A stretch of DNA of 64,000 bases from Rhizophagus irregularis (GCF_026210795.1 NC_089452.1:2666001-2730000), one strand, 5' to 3'. Positions 48,518 through 60,360 are shown, numbered from the stretch's first letter. The notes: a model not told the origin generated them from the sequence alone. Numbers and translations: made by a program.

Positions 48518-49820
48518 GTAAAATGATGAACATTATAAAAATACAACAGATAACAAAATATGGTGACATGCCACCAAATGGTGATTTATTGCCAGAACCA
48601 ATGTTGGAGGAAAACTAGAAAATGAAAAAAAATGAACCTTATAATAAAACAAAGTTATATGAAAAATGTACTACCAGGGAACCTCGAAATTAAAATTTTT
48701 GAACGAATGTGAGTGACATAAGTGGCAGGTGAAATTGGCTCTGAATATCTTTACAGAATTACAGTTACGGAAATATAGCTCAAAATTTTTTTAGAGAGAA
48801 ATTTGATAGGTTTTTTTTATCCATTATCTTTACCCTGATGTTATGACAAATGATGTGATTTTCTGATTCTTGGAGTATTTAGTATTAAAAAACTGAAGTT
48901 ACGTAATTTTTCTTATTTACCATATTTGACTAGTCAGTATAAACACAAAAAATAAAGTATAGTAACAAAAAAGATACTAACCTATTTGGACACAATATAA
49001 TTATATTATGAATCTAGTACTACACTTATTTTATTTTTCTACTCCATTATCTAACAATTTGATTTTTCTGATTTGGTAATTGTTTTACCATGAACTTTTC
49101 AGTCAATTAGGAATATGCAGGATTTTACCGACCGATATTTTTAACTTTTATAAACCAATGTTTAATTATGATGATTTTTTTTTTTCGTAGTTCAAAACAT
49201 AGAAAATCATTGTTTAAATTTGATTTCTTTCAATGTGCTAGTTCTAAGAATGTTATTATGGAAAAACTTGCAAAATCAAATAGTCTTAAAAAATTAGCAA
49301 ATTATTTATTTATATGAAATCAATTTAATAAATTAATAAAGTGAACAAATCGATTTAATCACTGAAAAGTAAGCATAATAGCTTTTTAGCTTATTCTATG
49401 TTTGTGAAATTGATCATTAATAAAGAACTTGATAAAGGAAAATGCATCATATGAGTTTAATAAGGATACTCAAGCATGCATTTCAGTACTTTGAAAAATT
49501 GAAGAATCTAAAAATAAAGATGTATTCTTTGAATATGGCAATTCTTTAAATTCTTTAGTAAATAGAGATTCATCAATTGCTAGATGTTTGTTTAGGTTTT
49601 CTATTATCACACAATCGACAAAAATAAGTCTAAAATGCTTTTAACTGAAAGACAAGAAAGACAAAAAATTAGAGAAAAACCGCAAGTGCTTCCTAAAAAC
49701 AAATATTCTAAACAATGGACATTTTCAAGTGACTTATGAAATATGTAATTACTATTTGTTGCTGACTTAGCCAAGTCTTTTAAAAAACTTGTTGTCACCC
49801 GATCACCACGTTGAGGTGCA
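48518..49820. other. AT-rich stretch with short coding-like scraps
   Basis: Scraps at 49190-49310 (+; SKNVIMEKLAKSNSLKKLAN) and 49470-49600 (+; KNKDVFFEYGNSLNSLVNRD) look like pieces of one decayed gene of unknown family. No intact frame. Confidence 0.3.
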
Positions 49821-49834
49821 GCAACATTGATCAG

Positions 49835-50625
49835 GGGGGAAAGGGAAAACGAAAGGAAAGGGAAAACGAAGGGGAAAGGGGAGAACGAAGGGGAAAGGAG
49901 AGAACGAAGGGAAAAGGGGATAACGAAGGAAAAGGGATAACGAAGGGAAAAGGGATAACGAAGGGGAAAGGGATAACGAAGGGGAAGGGAAAGGGGATAA
50001 CGAAGGGGAAAGGGGATAACGAAGGGGAAAGGGGATAACGAAGGGGAAAGGGGAGAACGAAGGGGAAAGGGGAGAACGAAGGGGAAAGGGGAGAACGAAG
50101 GGGAAAGGGGAGAACGAAGGGGAAAGGGGAGAACGAAGGGGAAAGGGGAGAACGAAGGGGAAAGGGGATAACGAAGGGAAAGGGGATAACGAAGGGAAAA
50201 GTATAACGAAAGGGAAGGGAAAGGGGAGAACGAAAGGGAACGAAGGGGAAAGGGAATAACGAAGGGGAAAGGGAATAACGAAGGGGAAAGGGAATAACGA
50301 AGGGGAAAGGGAATAACGAAGGGGAAAGGGAATAACGAAGGGGAAAGGGAAAGGGGAGAACGAAAGGGAACGAAGGGGAAAGGGGAGACGAAAAGAAAAG
50401 GGAATAACGAAGGGGGAAGGGAATAACGAAAGGGAAAAGGGAATAACGAAGGGGAAAGGGAAGAACGAAGGGAAAGGGAGAACGAAGGGAAAGGGGATAA
50501 CGAAGGGAAAGGGGATAACGAAGGGGAAAGGGGATAACGAAAGGGAAAGGGGATAACGAAGGGAAAGGGATAACGAAAGGGAAGGGAAAGGGGAGAACGA
50601 AAGGGAACGAAAGGAAGGGGTAAAC
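49835..50625. repeat. Minisatellite, about 19-bp unit, about 0.8 kb
   Basis: Tandem array of GAACGAAGGGGAAAGGGGA and variants (GATAACGAAGGGAAAGGG; 17-19 bp), strongly purine-skewed on the plus strand. It lacks stop codons in several frames, which creates long Pro/Phe/Arg/Ser ORFs on the minus strand (up to 356 codons) that I regard as artefacts. Higher-order blocks are visible: GATAAC-type, GAGAAC-type and GAATAAC-type units are clustered. Confidence 0.9.
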
Positions 50626-50740
50626 GATAGGGACAAAAATACATAGACATACACACCGTCAACGCACGAGTCCACACCCGAGCCGTAGTCTTCGGAGATT
50701 CTTACAGTTAATATGATCTACGCAATTTAGGTTTCTTATA

Positions 50741-51019
50741 ATGATAAATAATATATTTGTTATTATTTATTTATTCATATCATTTATACCATATTACTTT
50801 ACAATATTATCTGGAAAAAACAAACCTTCTGTTGGCAGCTGCGAAAAATTTGTAGAGTCAAGGAGCTCTAGTAGTAAAAGAGGGATCGGAACTAGAAGCT
50901 GGAGCGTGAATAGAGACTTCAAGAAAAAAGTTTTCGGAGCGGTAAGTTCGGTGGGAATAGTACAAACCAGTCTTATAGTCGTCAGATTGTTCTGGTGGCG
51001 TCAATACAAGCTCTATTGA
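50741..51019 (+). CDS. Hypothetical 92-aa protein with hydrophobic N-terminus (doubtful)
   Basis: ATG start, then a strongly hydrophobic segment (NIFVIIYLFISFIPYYFTIL, residues 4-23), a Ser/Lys/Arg-rich middle, and a second hydrophobic stretch (VFGAVSSVGIVQTSLIVVRL). It could be a small membrane or secreted protein, but AT-rich DNA makes such ORFs by chance. No family recognised. Confidence 0.25.
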   Translation: MINNIFVIIYLFISFIPYYFTILSGKNKPSVGSCEKFVESRSSSSKRGIGTRSWSVNRDFKKKVFGAVSSVGIVQTSLIVVRLFWWRQYKLY

Positions 51020-51533
51020 GAAGGGAAAAAAGTGAATATTCGTTCGTGGTGCGTAAACTAAAAGAAGAATGATAACAGTAATAAAACTGCAGAACCATAA
51101 GAAACAAAATGCCCCTATATATATATAAAAAAAATATGAGGCTTAGAAATGTATTACACTATCGCACTTTTACTAACTGTGACTCAGATGCGGTGTTTAC
51201 TGTTACGTGATTCGCGATTATCAATATCGCATAATCATTCCGATTTTAATATTGTTATTTTACTATTAGATTCAATTTAATTCAAGATTATTAATTGAAA
51301 TAGTAATATTAGTTATACCATGCAAGCAAGTATATTGTCTCATGCAATTTTTAAAATCCGTTACTAATTGTTATTATACGGGAACTCCGTTCATACTTTT
51401 TTTTTAAGTATCACAATTTAATAATTTTGCCTTTCTTTTACGCAAAATTTAATATATTATTTATATATAATATACTGTATATATTAGAAAAAATATTATT
51501 TATTATTATTTGTTATCAAAAAAAAAAGAAAAA
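51020..51533. other. Intergenic
   Basis: AT-rich, no gene recognised. Confidence 0.4.
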
Positions 51534-52162
51534 TGGCTATTTATTTTGATAACCTTCAAAGAAACTATACTGATGTATCTATTATGGAAGACGGTATTGA
51601 AACTATATCTATTTTCTTAAGTAACCGATGGTAATCTATTTCTTTCTTTAGAATATATAGAATTTAATTCTAATAAACTTTTTAGACTTACTTGGTTAAT
51701 GTCGTTTAAAGTGATATATGGAAACATTGAGGTATATTTTAATCATTTTAATCGTGTTAATTGTTTTAATCAGTTAATAGTTTTAATCGTTTTAGTCAGT
51801 TTAATGGGTTTAATCTGTTCAATAGGTTTATTCTTGATGCTGTTCTAACAAAGATTCATATTCCAGAAAAGTTGGTTAACGAACAAGGTAAAAAAAAATC
51901 TCCCGCTACTGATCATAAATTTCATATAATGTAGAGGATTGGATTTACTTTAGTAACATTAAGTCGTTCCTTTCAGTTTCTTTTACTGAGGCTTATAGTG
52001 TTACTTTGAAACCACTTCATGGAATGCTCGTCCAATCTAGAGCTCCGAACTATGTGCTTATCGTTATATATGATGTTCTTATATAAGGGTGACTATGTGG
52101 AGCTACGACTGTATTTAGATCCACAATTATGTAAATTTGTTTTTGAGGGTTTTACAGAATAA
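51534..52162 (+). pseudogene. Unrecognised multi-exon gene or relic
   Basis: Coding-like pieces in order: an ATG-started piece MAIYFDNLQRNYTDVSIMED (51534-51630); FNSNKLFRLTWLMSFKVIYG (about 51665-51730), followed by a GTATAT donor; ILDAVLTKIHIPEKLVNEQG (about 51830-51888), followed by a GTAAAA donor; SFTEAYSVTLKPLHGMLVQS (after TTTCAG, about 51978 on); and, after a one-base shift, KGDYVELRLYLDPQLCKFVF with a stop near 52160. The ordered exons argue for a real gene; the last shift suggests damage or a missed intron. Family not recognised. Confidence 0.35.
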
Positions 52163-52447
52163 TAAAATTTTTTCATACCAGAGATTATAAGATTTTTAAT
52201 CATGTTGTACCGATGTTCCTTAAATTTTAAATTTTTTTTACTTATAATTAATCACGTAGTGCGGGTCGTTCATGTAATTTTTATATCCCGTTACTATTCA
52301 ACAATTTCTGCATAAACAACTGAGATAATTGATGATTGTCTTTACAAGATGTCTATTGTACTAATATAATAAGTATGTATATAGTACAATTTTTACAGTT
52401 CTAGAATTACGGTAAAAAAGAATAAGTCAGTTTAAGTTACTTATGTA
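52163..52447. other. Intergenic
   Basis: AT-rich, nothing recognised. Confidence 0.4.
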
Positions 52448-52450
52448 TTA

Positions 52451-52746
52451 GGCCAAACAAATTCGATTTTTCAGTTCACTTCACCCGGCCGGGTCACTTT
52501 TTTAAAAAAAGTTTATATATAAAAAATGTTTATCACGTGATCAATACGTAATTTTATTGGCGGGTAAGTTTATCACGTGGCTGAGAACTTCTGGAGCGAA
52601 AAATAAATTCTTAATTACCCTCTCCTTTAAAAGTCAACCAATCAGATGTCACGATTTTATATATATAAAACTTTTATTAATAAACAATAAACCCGGGTCC
52701 CCGGGTCAATTTTAAATTTCAACCGAAAAAGTGGATTTATGTGGCC
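52451..52746. mobile_element. 296-bp PIF/Harbinger-type MITE
   Basis: Imperfect terminal inverted repeats of about 26 bp start with GGCCA: left GGCCAAACAAATTCGATTTT; right, reverse-complemented, GGCCACATAAATCCACTTTT. They are flanked by TTA on both sides (52448-52450, 52747-52749). A TTA duplication plus GGCC-type ends suggests PIF/Harbinger. Inner GC-rich palindromes (ACCCGGCCGGGT; ACCCGGGTCCCCGGGT) lie near each end. No coding capacity. Confidence 0.7.
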
Positions 52747-52749
52747 TTA

Positions 52750-53579
52750 GGATCACGAGGATATACTAGATGCGTAAGATGCTGCTACTTCAGATTCATC
52801 GTCTCAAGTTTAAACAATAGGCGATAGCTATATTTATCTTTTGTTTTACGCTACGTATCACAGGTTTTATTTAAGCGGTAAGATATATTTCTAATGCGAA
52901 TAATTTTTTGGACTAATTAATTAATTAATATTTTATTTATAGACAGAACCAGTGTGTAATTTCTTGGTGATAATATATTTCAAGAGATGTTAATGGTGTT
53001 TCTAATTAGTAACCAATCCTAGTGTGAATAGAAAATGTTGTTCATGGGACACATTATATATATTATATGTTATACAATATTTAATGTATGGGACATCCAA
53101 TATTGAAATCAGTATTTGTATTGGTCACTGCAGTATTCCTAATGACCAAACTATAACTCAGTTACTGAATGGAGGATATCAGTCTTTGACCGATATCTCT
53201 ATTCTCCATAACTATTTATTATTAATTTTTTCTATACAAATAATTAAAGTTCAAACAAATTTTTACACACCAATAATAAAATAGAAAATATATTTATAAA
53301 AAATTATTTCTCTAAAAACAGTAAACCTAATTGTTTTGGTAATTACTGAACTAAACCGATTTCGTCTATTGCTTTTTATCAATAACTATAATAAAAAAAA
53401 AAGGAAAAATATCAATGAATCGAACAAATTTTGATGATCATTGAATTGTGCGTAATTATCTTTTTTAGTAACTCATGAATATACACTGTAAAAAAAAAAG
53501 AATAAATAATATTTCGTTCTATGAAAAAAAGATAATTTTATTTTTCTTTTTGAATACTGTATATTACGAAAATAATCTA
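52750..53579. other. Intergenic
   Basis: An 86-codon ORF at 53024-53284 has no recognised features. The rest is AT-rich; the last part may be the leader of the kinase relic that follows. Confidence 0.35.
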
Positions 53580-54358
53580 ATGGAAACCGAATTTAGTAAA
53601 TTAAATAACTCAGGTAGAAATTCCAATCACAAAAATTTTTCGTATTGTAATAAACTCTTTACTGGAGAATTGTGGCGTAAGGAATGTGATCCACTTAGAA
53701 TAATGGAAGGATGGACCAGTGGAAATTCTGATATTGATAAGTTTATAAAAGATACAATGTATAATATAAGAAATAGAAAAACTTATATCAATAAATTACT
53801 TGAACAGGTAACATTTGGTAGATTTATAGATATAAACGAAATTTGGTGAAGGTGGATTTTCCAAAGTATACTCCACAACTTGGATTTATGGTAACTCATA
53901 TAAAGTGATGGAAGTTAATTCTAATTCTATTATGAAACATGAAAATCGCTTTGAAAAGGCACAGAATTTGTCAAGATAAATATTTAAATGAACGTTTTTA
54001 TACTATTTTGTATCTTATTTAATTTATTATTAAAATATAGCTTAAAATACATTGAGAAATTTCTGATAAAAGTGGATTAATACTCAGAAACTAAAGAATT
54101 TATGATGATTATAAGATTTATTGCTAAAGGAAATTTGAGAAGTGATCTTTCAATTAATTATCTATATGGTATACTCATAGACCTACAAAATAGAATATTG
54201 CCGCAAAATTTTCATAGTGGAAATATCTTAAAGGTTATTGATCGCATTTCAGACTTGGATTATCAAGGACAAAGAAATGAACAAGAATCAGATGATAAAG
54301 TAGTATATAGGAGTAATAGGACGATGCTATATTACGATAACAGATTTTATTATTATTA
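53580..54358 (+). pseudogene. Sel1-kinase family pseudogene (finger and kinase pieces)
   Basis: Starts at an ATG at 53580 with METEFSKLNNSG and the family finger (FSYCNKLF, one Cys of the second pair lost). The Sel1 repeats are missing: sequence jumps to MEGWTSGNSDIDKFIKDT, the linker before the kinase domain. A stop precedes the glycine loop (near 53850). Later pieces are FIAKGNLRSDLS (54115), FHSGNILKVIDRISDLDYQG (54210 on) and EQESDDKVVYRSN, matching the catalytic loop, DFG region and activation segment. Stops and deletions make it inactive. It shows that the family also exists without repeats, or lost them here. Confidence 0.7.
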
Positions 54359-54682
54359 GTTTCTACTGGTCTTATTTTCGCCAAGAGATGAATAGAAATA
54401 AAATAATCTAATCACGCGACACAAATCAAGTATTAACAATAAATCTTGAGAATGAAATCTTCAAGAGCAGAAGACTGTTTATAACTCTTGACAGAGCATA
54501 TAAATTTTCGTGAATTACATAGGGAAAATATTTAGAAATAAAATATTTAAAAAATAATGACATGATGAAAATAAAAAAAAAATAATATAGTTTAGGGGTA
54601 CGATGATGAAAAGTAGTAATAAAGTGTTGTCTTTGACTCGTTACTATTTGTTCAGTTGTTTCTGGAAAAATTCATTTTGTTT
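54359..54682. other. Intergenic
   Basis: AT-rich spacer between the kinase relic and the 3' end of the GBP-like gene; nothing recognised. Confidence 0.4.
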
Positions 54683-56980
54683 TCAATGACTTTCTCTTTC
54701 TCTCAACGTAATTGCTCTTTTTAATTCTTCGGTTATTTTACGATTTGCTTCTTCAGTTTCTCTTTGTATTTGCTCAAAATTGGTCTGTTGTTGTTCAAGT
54801 AATTTCCTTTTATCTTCTTCATTTAATCTTTGTTGTTCAAGCATTTCGTTGTGCAATTGCTCAAGTTTCTGATTATATTTTTCAGTCGCAATATCTCTTT
54901 CTTTAATTAAACGCTCTTTCATCTCTTCATGTGATTTATTTTGTTGGTCAATATTTGCTTGTAATTCTTCCATTTTCGTTTTGAAATTTCTTTCATTTTC
55001 TTCGCGCTCATATTTTTGTGCTTCTATTTTCCTACGGAATTCTTCTTCACGTGCTGATGCTTCTAACCGGAATGTTTCAGCCTCTTCTTTGGCTTTCATT
55101 ACTTTTACTAATTCTGCATTCATTCTTCCTAATTGCGTCATGTATTCAATTGCAGTAGGGTATTGATTCTGCATATATGAAGCGATTATTTTATCACCTT
55201 CGGGAGACTTCATCATTGATTTCTCGTAAGCTAATTCGAAAGCTTTGAGTGCTTCCTGAAATTCATCATTGCTCTATTTAAGAGAAATTATTAAATTCTG
55301 TTAATATTTGCCTAAATTAAAAAATCGAATAAAAAATTTAAAAAAAATATTCATACCTCAAATAAGGTTTCTTGATTTAATCCAATCTTTACGTATCTTT
55401 CCCAATAATCCTTCGCAATATTTTCATTATAAGCCGTTAATTCATCAGAATTTCTTTTCGTGAATTCTCCTTTAAATTTGAATATTTCTTCGTTTAGTTC
55501 TTCGACAAAATTTTCCATTTGAGTAGGACTTCCAATTACTTTTTCAAAAAATATTTTATTGGCTTCTGAGATACAATTATTATGTATTTCTGTGAATTCA
55601 TCCCATAAAATTGGTAATTTTACTTCTTCATTTAACAAATGGTCCATTTGTTCTTGATAAATTCCTAGAGCTTCTTTAATTGCTTCTTGTGCGACAAATT
55701 GTATAATTGATTCATATTCAGAAGGAATTGAAAGTAATGATGATGTTTCTGATTTGTTCATATGTTCAACGATATCATTTAGAAATTTCACAAAAGCTGA
55801 ACCTTTCATAGTGGAGGATCCAATATATTTAAGAGAAAGTTGAGAATAAATTGATTTTACAGCATTCTCTACTTCATCAACAAAATCTTCATCAAGTTCA
55901 TCGGTAACAGCGTCTTCCATATGCTGTAACATTTTTCTTTTACATCCTGGATGCTATGTGAAAGTAAAATAATGTTAAATATAATAAATAGATTGATAAT
56001 TTAAATGTTTAATAACCTACAGGAAACCTAAATTTATGAAAAAAAAAAATAGATTATTATAAATAAATAAAAATATTACTTTATAATAACTTATAAATTA
56101 TATATTTGTATTTACCCGTATACATCAAAATCGTCAAAGAATTTTTTAATTCCCTTAACAGCTACAAAAATTTTTTTTAAAATTGATCAGTTTATATAAC
56201 ATTATCCATTATTAACAAATTACTTTATTTTATTTGTAACTCACCTTCGGGACTGACGTCATTTAATTTTTCCAAAAAATAATCTTTGAAACTCTCAGGA
56301 CTTTCTAAATTAAAATCACGTAATAAAATAACTAATCTCGGTAAAAAGTCGCCTTCTTCCGGTTCTTGAATGAATTTATTTAGATCAGTCATTAGACACA
56401 ATTTCCCGATATTACTTTTACCAATAATCCCACTTATATTATAAATAAAAGTAGAAGAGAGGGCCAAACATAAAATAAATAGTTTCGTCGCCCAATTTTG
56501 GTCCTGTTTTGGAACTTCAATTCCTTCGCTATCCAAGACAATAACTCGTTTCTGAATTATTTTACCATCAGGTTGTTCACTTTCTAACATGAATGGAAGA
56601 GACCACATGTATATACCACGTGTGCATCCTTCTACTTTTGCTCCCAGATCAAAACCGTCATGTCGTCCATGCAATACATTTGCGAACCAAGATTTACCAC
56701 GGCGATAAGAGCCGACTATTAAAAAAAATAAATGGTATCATGTGAATATCAGGTGATTAAGTCTTAACAAATATATTTACTATTGTTTTCTGATATATTG
56801 CTTACCAACTGAAATAATCGCAAGAGGTTCCTGGATGGTTTGAAGAATATTTAATGCTACTGGATTAAGAACGATTTTACCGAATCCGTTTTCCGAATTA
56901 TCTTCGACATATTGTAATAGCTGAATTGGAGAACCTTCACGAAATTCTATTTCTCTACCAAACCTATTACCTGCAGACAT
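54683..56980 (-). CDS. Guanylate-binding-protein-like large GTPase, 628 aa, 6 exons
   Basis: Exons: 56980-56806, 56715-56245, 56161-56116, 56027-56021 (7 nt), 55953-55357, 55273-54683; all GT-AG, 629 codons in one frame. The N-terminal GTPase has the GBP-type P-loop GSYRRGKSWFAN (60-71), switch threonine T90 in GCTRGIYMW, VLDSEG (118-123) and LVILLRDF with RD at 191-192, which replaces the usual NKxD. FPHPG follows across the microexon. A helical middle region (240-430) leads to a long Glu/Lys/Gln-rich coiled coil (about 470-625). Animal GBPs hydrolyse GTP, oligomerise and act on membranes or pathogens; the fungal role is unknown. No C-terminal CaaX box is seen. Confidence 0.87.
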
Positions 56981-57540
56981 AATTTTAACAAACTAAAATA
57001 TATAATATAGTTTATTTATCGAATTTTAAATTATTACAAAAAAATGTTTTTTTTTTTTTTAAATAAAAATTTGTTTTCGAAATAAATTTGTTTTCGAAGT
57101 ATTTATAAAGAATTATTTCGAAATTGAAACTCCGAGATAACGAGATAACAACATATGTAATAAAAGCCTACCTGATTGTAAATTGCTCTTTTGTGCTTAT
57201 GCCAAAAAAAGCAATTAAATTCTAATGTAATAATTTGCATTTTCATGCATTTTCACATTGTCTTATTTCTTTTTAACATTTACAAGATTCTCTTTTCTTG
57301 TTTTCCTTTTTTCTTTCAATTTTACGATGGACAACCATTTATAATCGGATATTTGTTTCCGTATTTTGGAATTGCTTCATTCATGTTTTTTGTTTTTTAA
57401 CGCTATATATAGCGACGGCAATGATCATATGATTGGATTATCAAAGTTTATCTAAACCAATGAATTAGGGCCATCACATTTCATTTATCCGGTATAACTT
57501 GTTTTTTATTGCCGATCAACGCCGAATTGCAGTTTTTTTC
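56981..57540. promoter_or_regulatory. 5' region of the GBP-like gene
   Basis: AT-rich upstream region with a T-run/A-run at 57044-57068 and a duplicated TTTGTTTTCGAA. A 69-codon ORF at 57191 has no recognised features. Confidence 0.35.
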
Positions 57541-57545
57541 CAAAA

Positions 57546-57970
57546 ATGTTGATTAATGAAGAGGAGAAAAATAATGATATTAGCAAAGGATATGGAATTT
57601 CACCTCCGCCTATATCTGCAGAACCACGTTCTTTTCAAACGAAAATGAATTTCATACAAAAAATTTCGAACAAATCAATCAAGATATTTCAAACTTTCAC
57701 CGATAAAGGCTAAAACCATTTCATTTCCTATTAAGGGAGCAAGAGAAACTTTGAAAGTTCAGGTTAAAAGATTTGTAATCTATTCTATTCATAATCGGTA
57801 TGAACCTCGTTTCTTAGAAAGAAATATTGCTTTTTTAGAACTAGCACTTCGGCTTCGAACTCGGATAAAGAAAAAAACGATGAATTTAAAGAAAAAGTCA
57901 ATAAGAAGATGAATTTTTATACGAAAAAATCCATTGGACTTGGATTTTATTAATATTAATCGTTTGTTCT
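57546..57970 (+). pseudogene. Unrecognised broken coding sequence
   Basis: ATG-started piece LINEEEKNNDISKGYGISPP then MNFIQKISNKSIKIFQTF, stop, and coding-like continuation in another frame (FPIKGARETLKVQVKRFVIY, RYEPRFLERNIAFLELALRL). Composition is clearly coding-like, with at least one frameshift. Family not recognised. It may be the N-terminal extension of the kinase relic at 58840, but that is speculation. Confidence 0.35.
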
Positions 57971-58149
57971 TTTTAATTTATATGATACTTCGCTCAGTAA
58001 GTAAATCATTTTTATTTGTTTTACATATATATTTTTAATTTTTTGAATATATCTTTTACTAAAGTTATAATTTCATAATTAGAAAGAAATTTATGTTGAT
58101 GATAAGAAATTTGTTAAAATTGGTTTATAAAAATGTGCATTAACCAATT

Positions 58150-58795
58150 TTTTTTTTGTATATTCTCAAACCTTTCAAGGATTTTGCGAGTTCGACAACA
58201 AAATTAGTTGAAGATATTATTCGAGTAGATTTGAGAGGAACTCTTTCGTCCGATCATCAGTTTCAAAAATTCTCAGGACGAAAAATAGACGGAAGAGTTC
58301 AAAAAAGTTTGATTTTAATGATTTTTAAAAGTTATAAGTAGTTTATAGAGTTGTTGCCATTGACCGAGTTTTTTGAAAAACCTTTGGCCACGCCATATTT
58401 TTAGGTATTTTTTTTCTTACAAACGAGTCGGAAAGAAGCAATATTGACTGATAGCCGAAAATTAAGCGACTTTTCTTTCAATACTTGGCCTTTGGACTTT
58501 TCGATCTTCTTTGGATTTCAAGTCTGCTTCGTTTTTCGGTGGCGCAGCACAAAGTTATTGCGGAATACAAAATTGGAAACTGGAGGTTTCAAGAGAACGA
58601 ATAGATTTCGAGGTCAAAATTTTTCGGCAAAAATTTAACCGGATTCCAAAGCTAATACAAAATGACCCAACAATTATCACGTGGGATTATTTGATTGGAT
58701 TATGGATTTTTTTGGAATTGATCGCCGTGAGTAGACGAAAATTTTTCGTTCTAAGAAATACAAAAAAGTTTTCGATATGGAATTATGAAAGATGA
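58150..58795 (+). pseudogene. Unrecognised coding remnants upstream of kinase relic
   Basis: Two open pieces: LKPFKDFASSTTKLVEDIIR with VDLRGTLSSDHQFQKFSG (58160-58340), and GIQNWKLEVSRERIDFEVKI with IQNDPTIITWDYLIGLWIFL (58550-58720). They are coding-like but interrupted, with no recognised family. Confidence 0.3.
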
Positions 58796-58839
58796 ACGAG
58801 CTCTTTGGAAGTGAGATTTATAATATTTGTATGAATACC

Positions 58840-59682
58840 ATATGATCAGTTTTATGATATTAAAGAAACAGGTAATGGAAGGACGGCCCATTACGTTATG
58901 ATTATAGAAACAACTAAACAAGAAATGGAAAAGATCAGTTGATGATATAGTTGCTTTAAAATTTTTACATAACTCGAAAGATTTATCTAACAAATTTATG
59001 ACGAACGAATTTCAAAATGAGGTATGTAATTTCTCTATGAATTTATTTTTTGTTTTAACATAGAATTTTTTTTATATATTTTTATTTGGTAGATTATAGC
59101 ATATTCAAATAAGTATAGCATAATATTACTAAAAATATGGAATATCTCAAAATCCTGATACAAAAGATTATATTATGGTTCTTCAATATGCATCAGGTGA
59201 AAATGTTAACAATTACATGATTAAAAATCGTGAATTTTTTAATTGGAAAAATATAGTACGAACATTAATTGATATATTAATATAATGCTCCTAAAGAAAT
59301 ACATGAGAAAACGGTTGGTTCATCGTGATCTTTATACATATTTCAGATATGGGATTATGTGGAGAAGCTAATGATACAGATGAAACAAAATTTTATGGAG
59401 TTATGCCTTATATAGCTTCTGAAGTACTCGCAATAATTTTGTTCGAAGGAATGGATCAAAATTATAATTATGAAACAAAAAGGGAATTCGATGAAGCTGA
59501 AGAATATAGAAAAGCAAATCTTTCATCTGTTAAAAATAACCCATCAACTACTCATCCACAAGCTATATACATCTCGATTACTTAATTCTTATACGAAAGA
59601 TATTCCAAAATATGATTTTAAGTTTAGTGATAGTTCCGCAATCGTACAATTTCTGCAACATGAATTAAATGAATCAAATTAA
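58840..59682 (+). pseudogene. Protein-kinase pseudogene
   Basis: The order of a kinase domain is preserved in broken frames: YDQFYDIKETGNGRTAHYVM (N-lobe start, glycine loop damaged), VALKFLHNSKDLSNKFMTNE (59005; VALK lysine) ending at a GTATGT donor, YIMVLQYASGENVNNYMIKN (59175), LVHRDLYT (59312; catalytic loop, followed by a deletion), ISDMGLCGEANDTDETKFYG and MPYIASEVL (DFG region and APE-like end). The rest of the C-lobe is missing, and the family tail THPQAIYISI (59560; frame shifts just after) closes it. Multiple stops and deletions make it non-functional. Confidence 0.8.
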
Positions 59683-60354
59683 TAATTTGATGGTATAAAA
59701 TAATAACATTGCATCATATATTTGCTACATATTTTAATAAAGAGCGTCAAAATTATATTTTGTTTCTAGTTTCTTAATTTCTTGCATATTTTTGAAGGCT
59801 GGTTCGCCTGTTACCATTTCTGCAATATAAATTATTGAACGATGGGAATGTATTTACAAGGTTTTCCTTATCATCATGTAATCATAAAATCGAACTTGCG
59901 ATATCCTTATATTATTTAAATTATTTAATTCAATTTAGGTTTCAACGCTCTCGTGTACAAAGAGCTATTTTTACAATTAGACAAAAGAGCTCTTTTATTT
60001 TTTATATTCATCTATTAATTTCTGACAAGGGATGGTAAATATTTATTTGGTCATGCGCGCCATCCTCGTGGGTCTCTTGAAGGAGGAAGAGATACCTATT
60101 ACTATGGAAAGAGAAGTTAACCAAATGAACTACTCAAAAAGAAAAAAAAGTAAAAAACAAAAAAGGTCTTTCATGTCGGAGATACATAGGCCAACCCTCA
60201 TCCGGGAAGGCCAGTCTCTCCATAAAAGCAGCTTCAGTGCTTACAGCGATCAACGCTTTGGTATATGTCAAGAGGGGTACTCCCCAAAGAAATCAACGCT
60301 TACAGCGATCAACGCTTTTGGTATATGTCAAGAGGGCCTTATAAAAATGAAATG
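59683..60354. repeat. Spacer with a local duplication
   Basis: TTACAGCGATCAACGCTT followed by TGGTATATGTCAAGAGGG occurs twice (about 60240-60278 and 60299-60337), separated by a GTACTCCCCAAAGAAATC spacer. The 142-codon ORF across this block is probably not a gene. The GC content is higher than the surroundings, so it may be part of an unrecognised dispersed repeat. Confidence 0.4.
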
Positions 60355-60360
60355 TGTTAA

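Noticed and set aside
49607-50677. Long minus-strand ORFs (356 and 290 codons) rich in Pro, Phe, Arg and Ser
   Set aside because: They read through the 17-19-bp minisatellite; stop-free frames follow from the repeat unit, and two frames are open at once.
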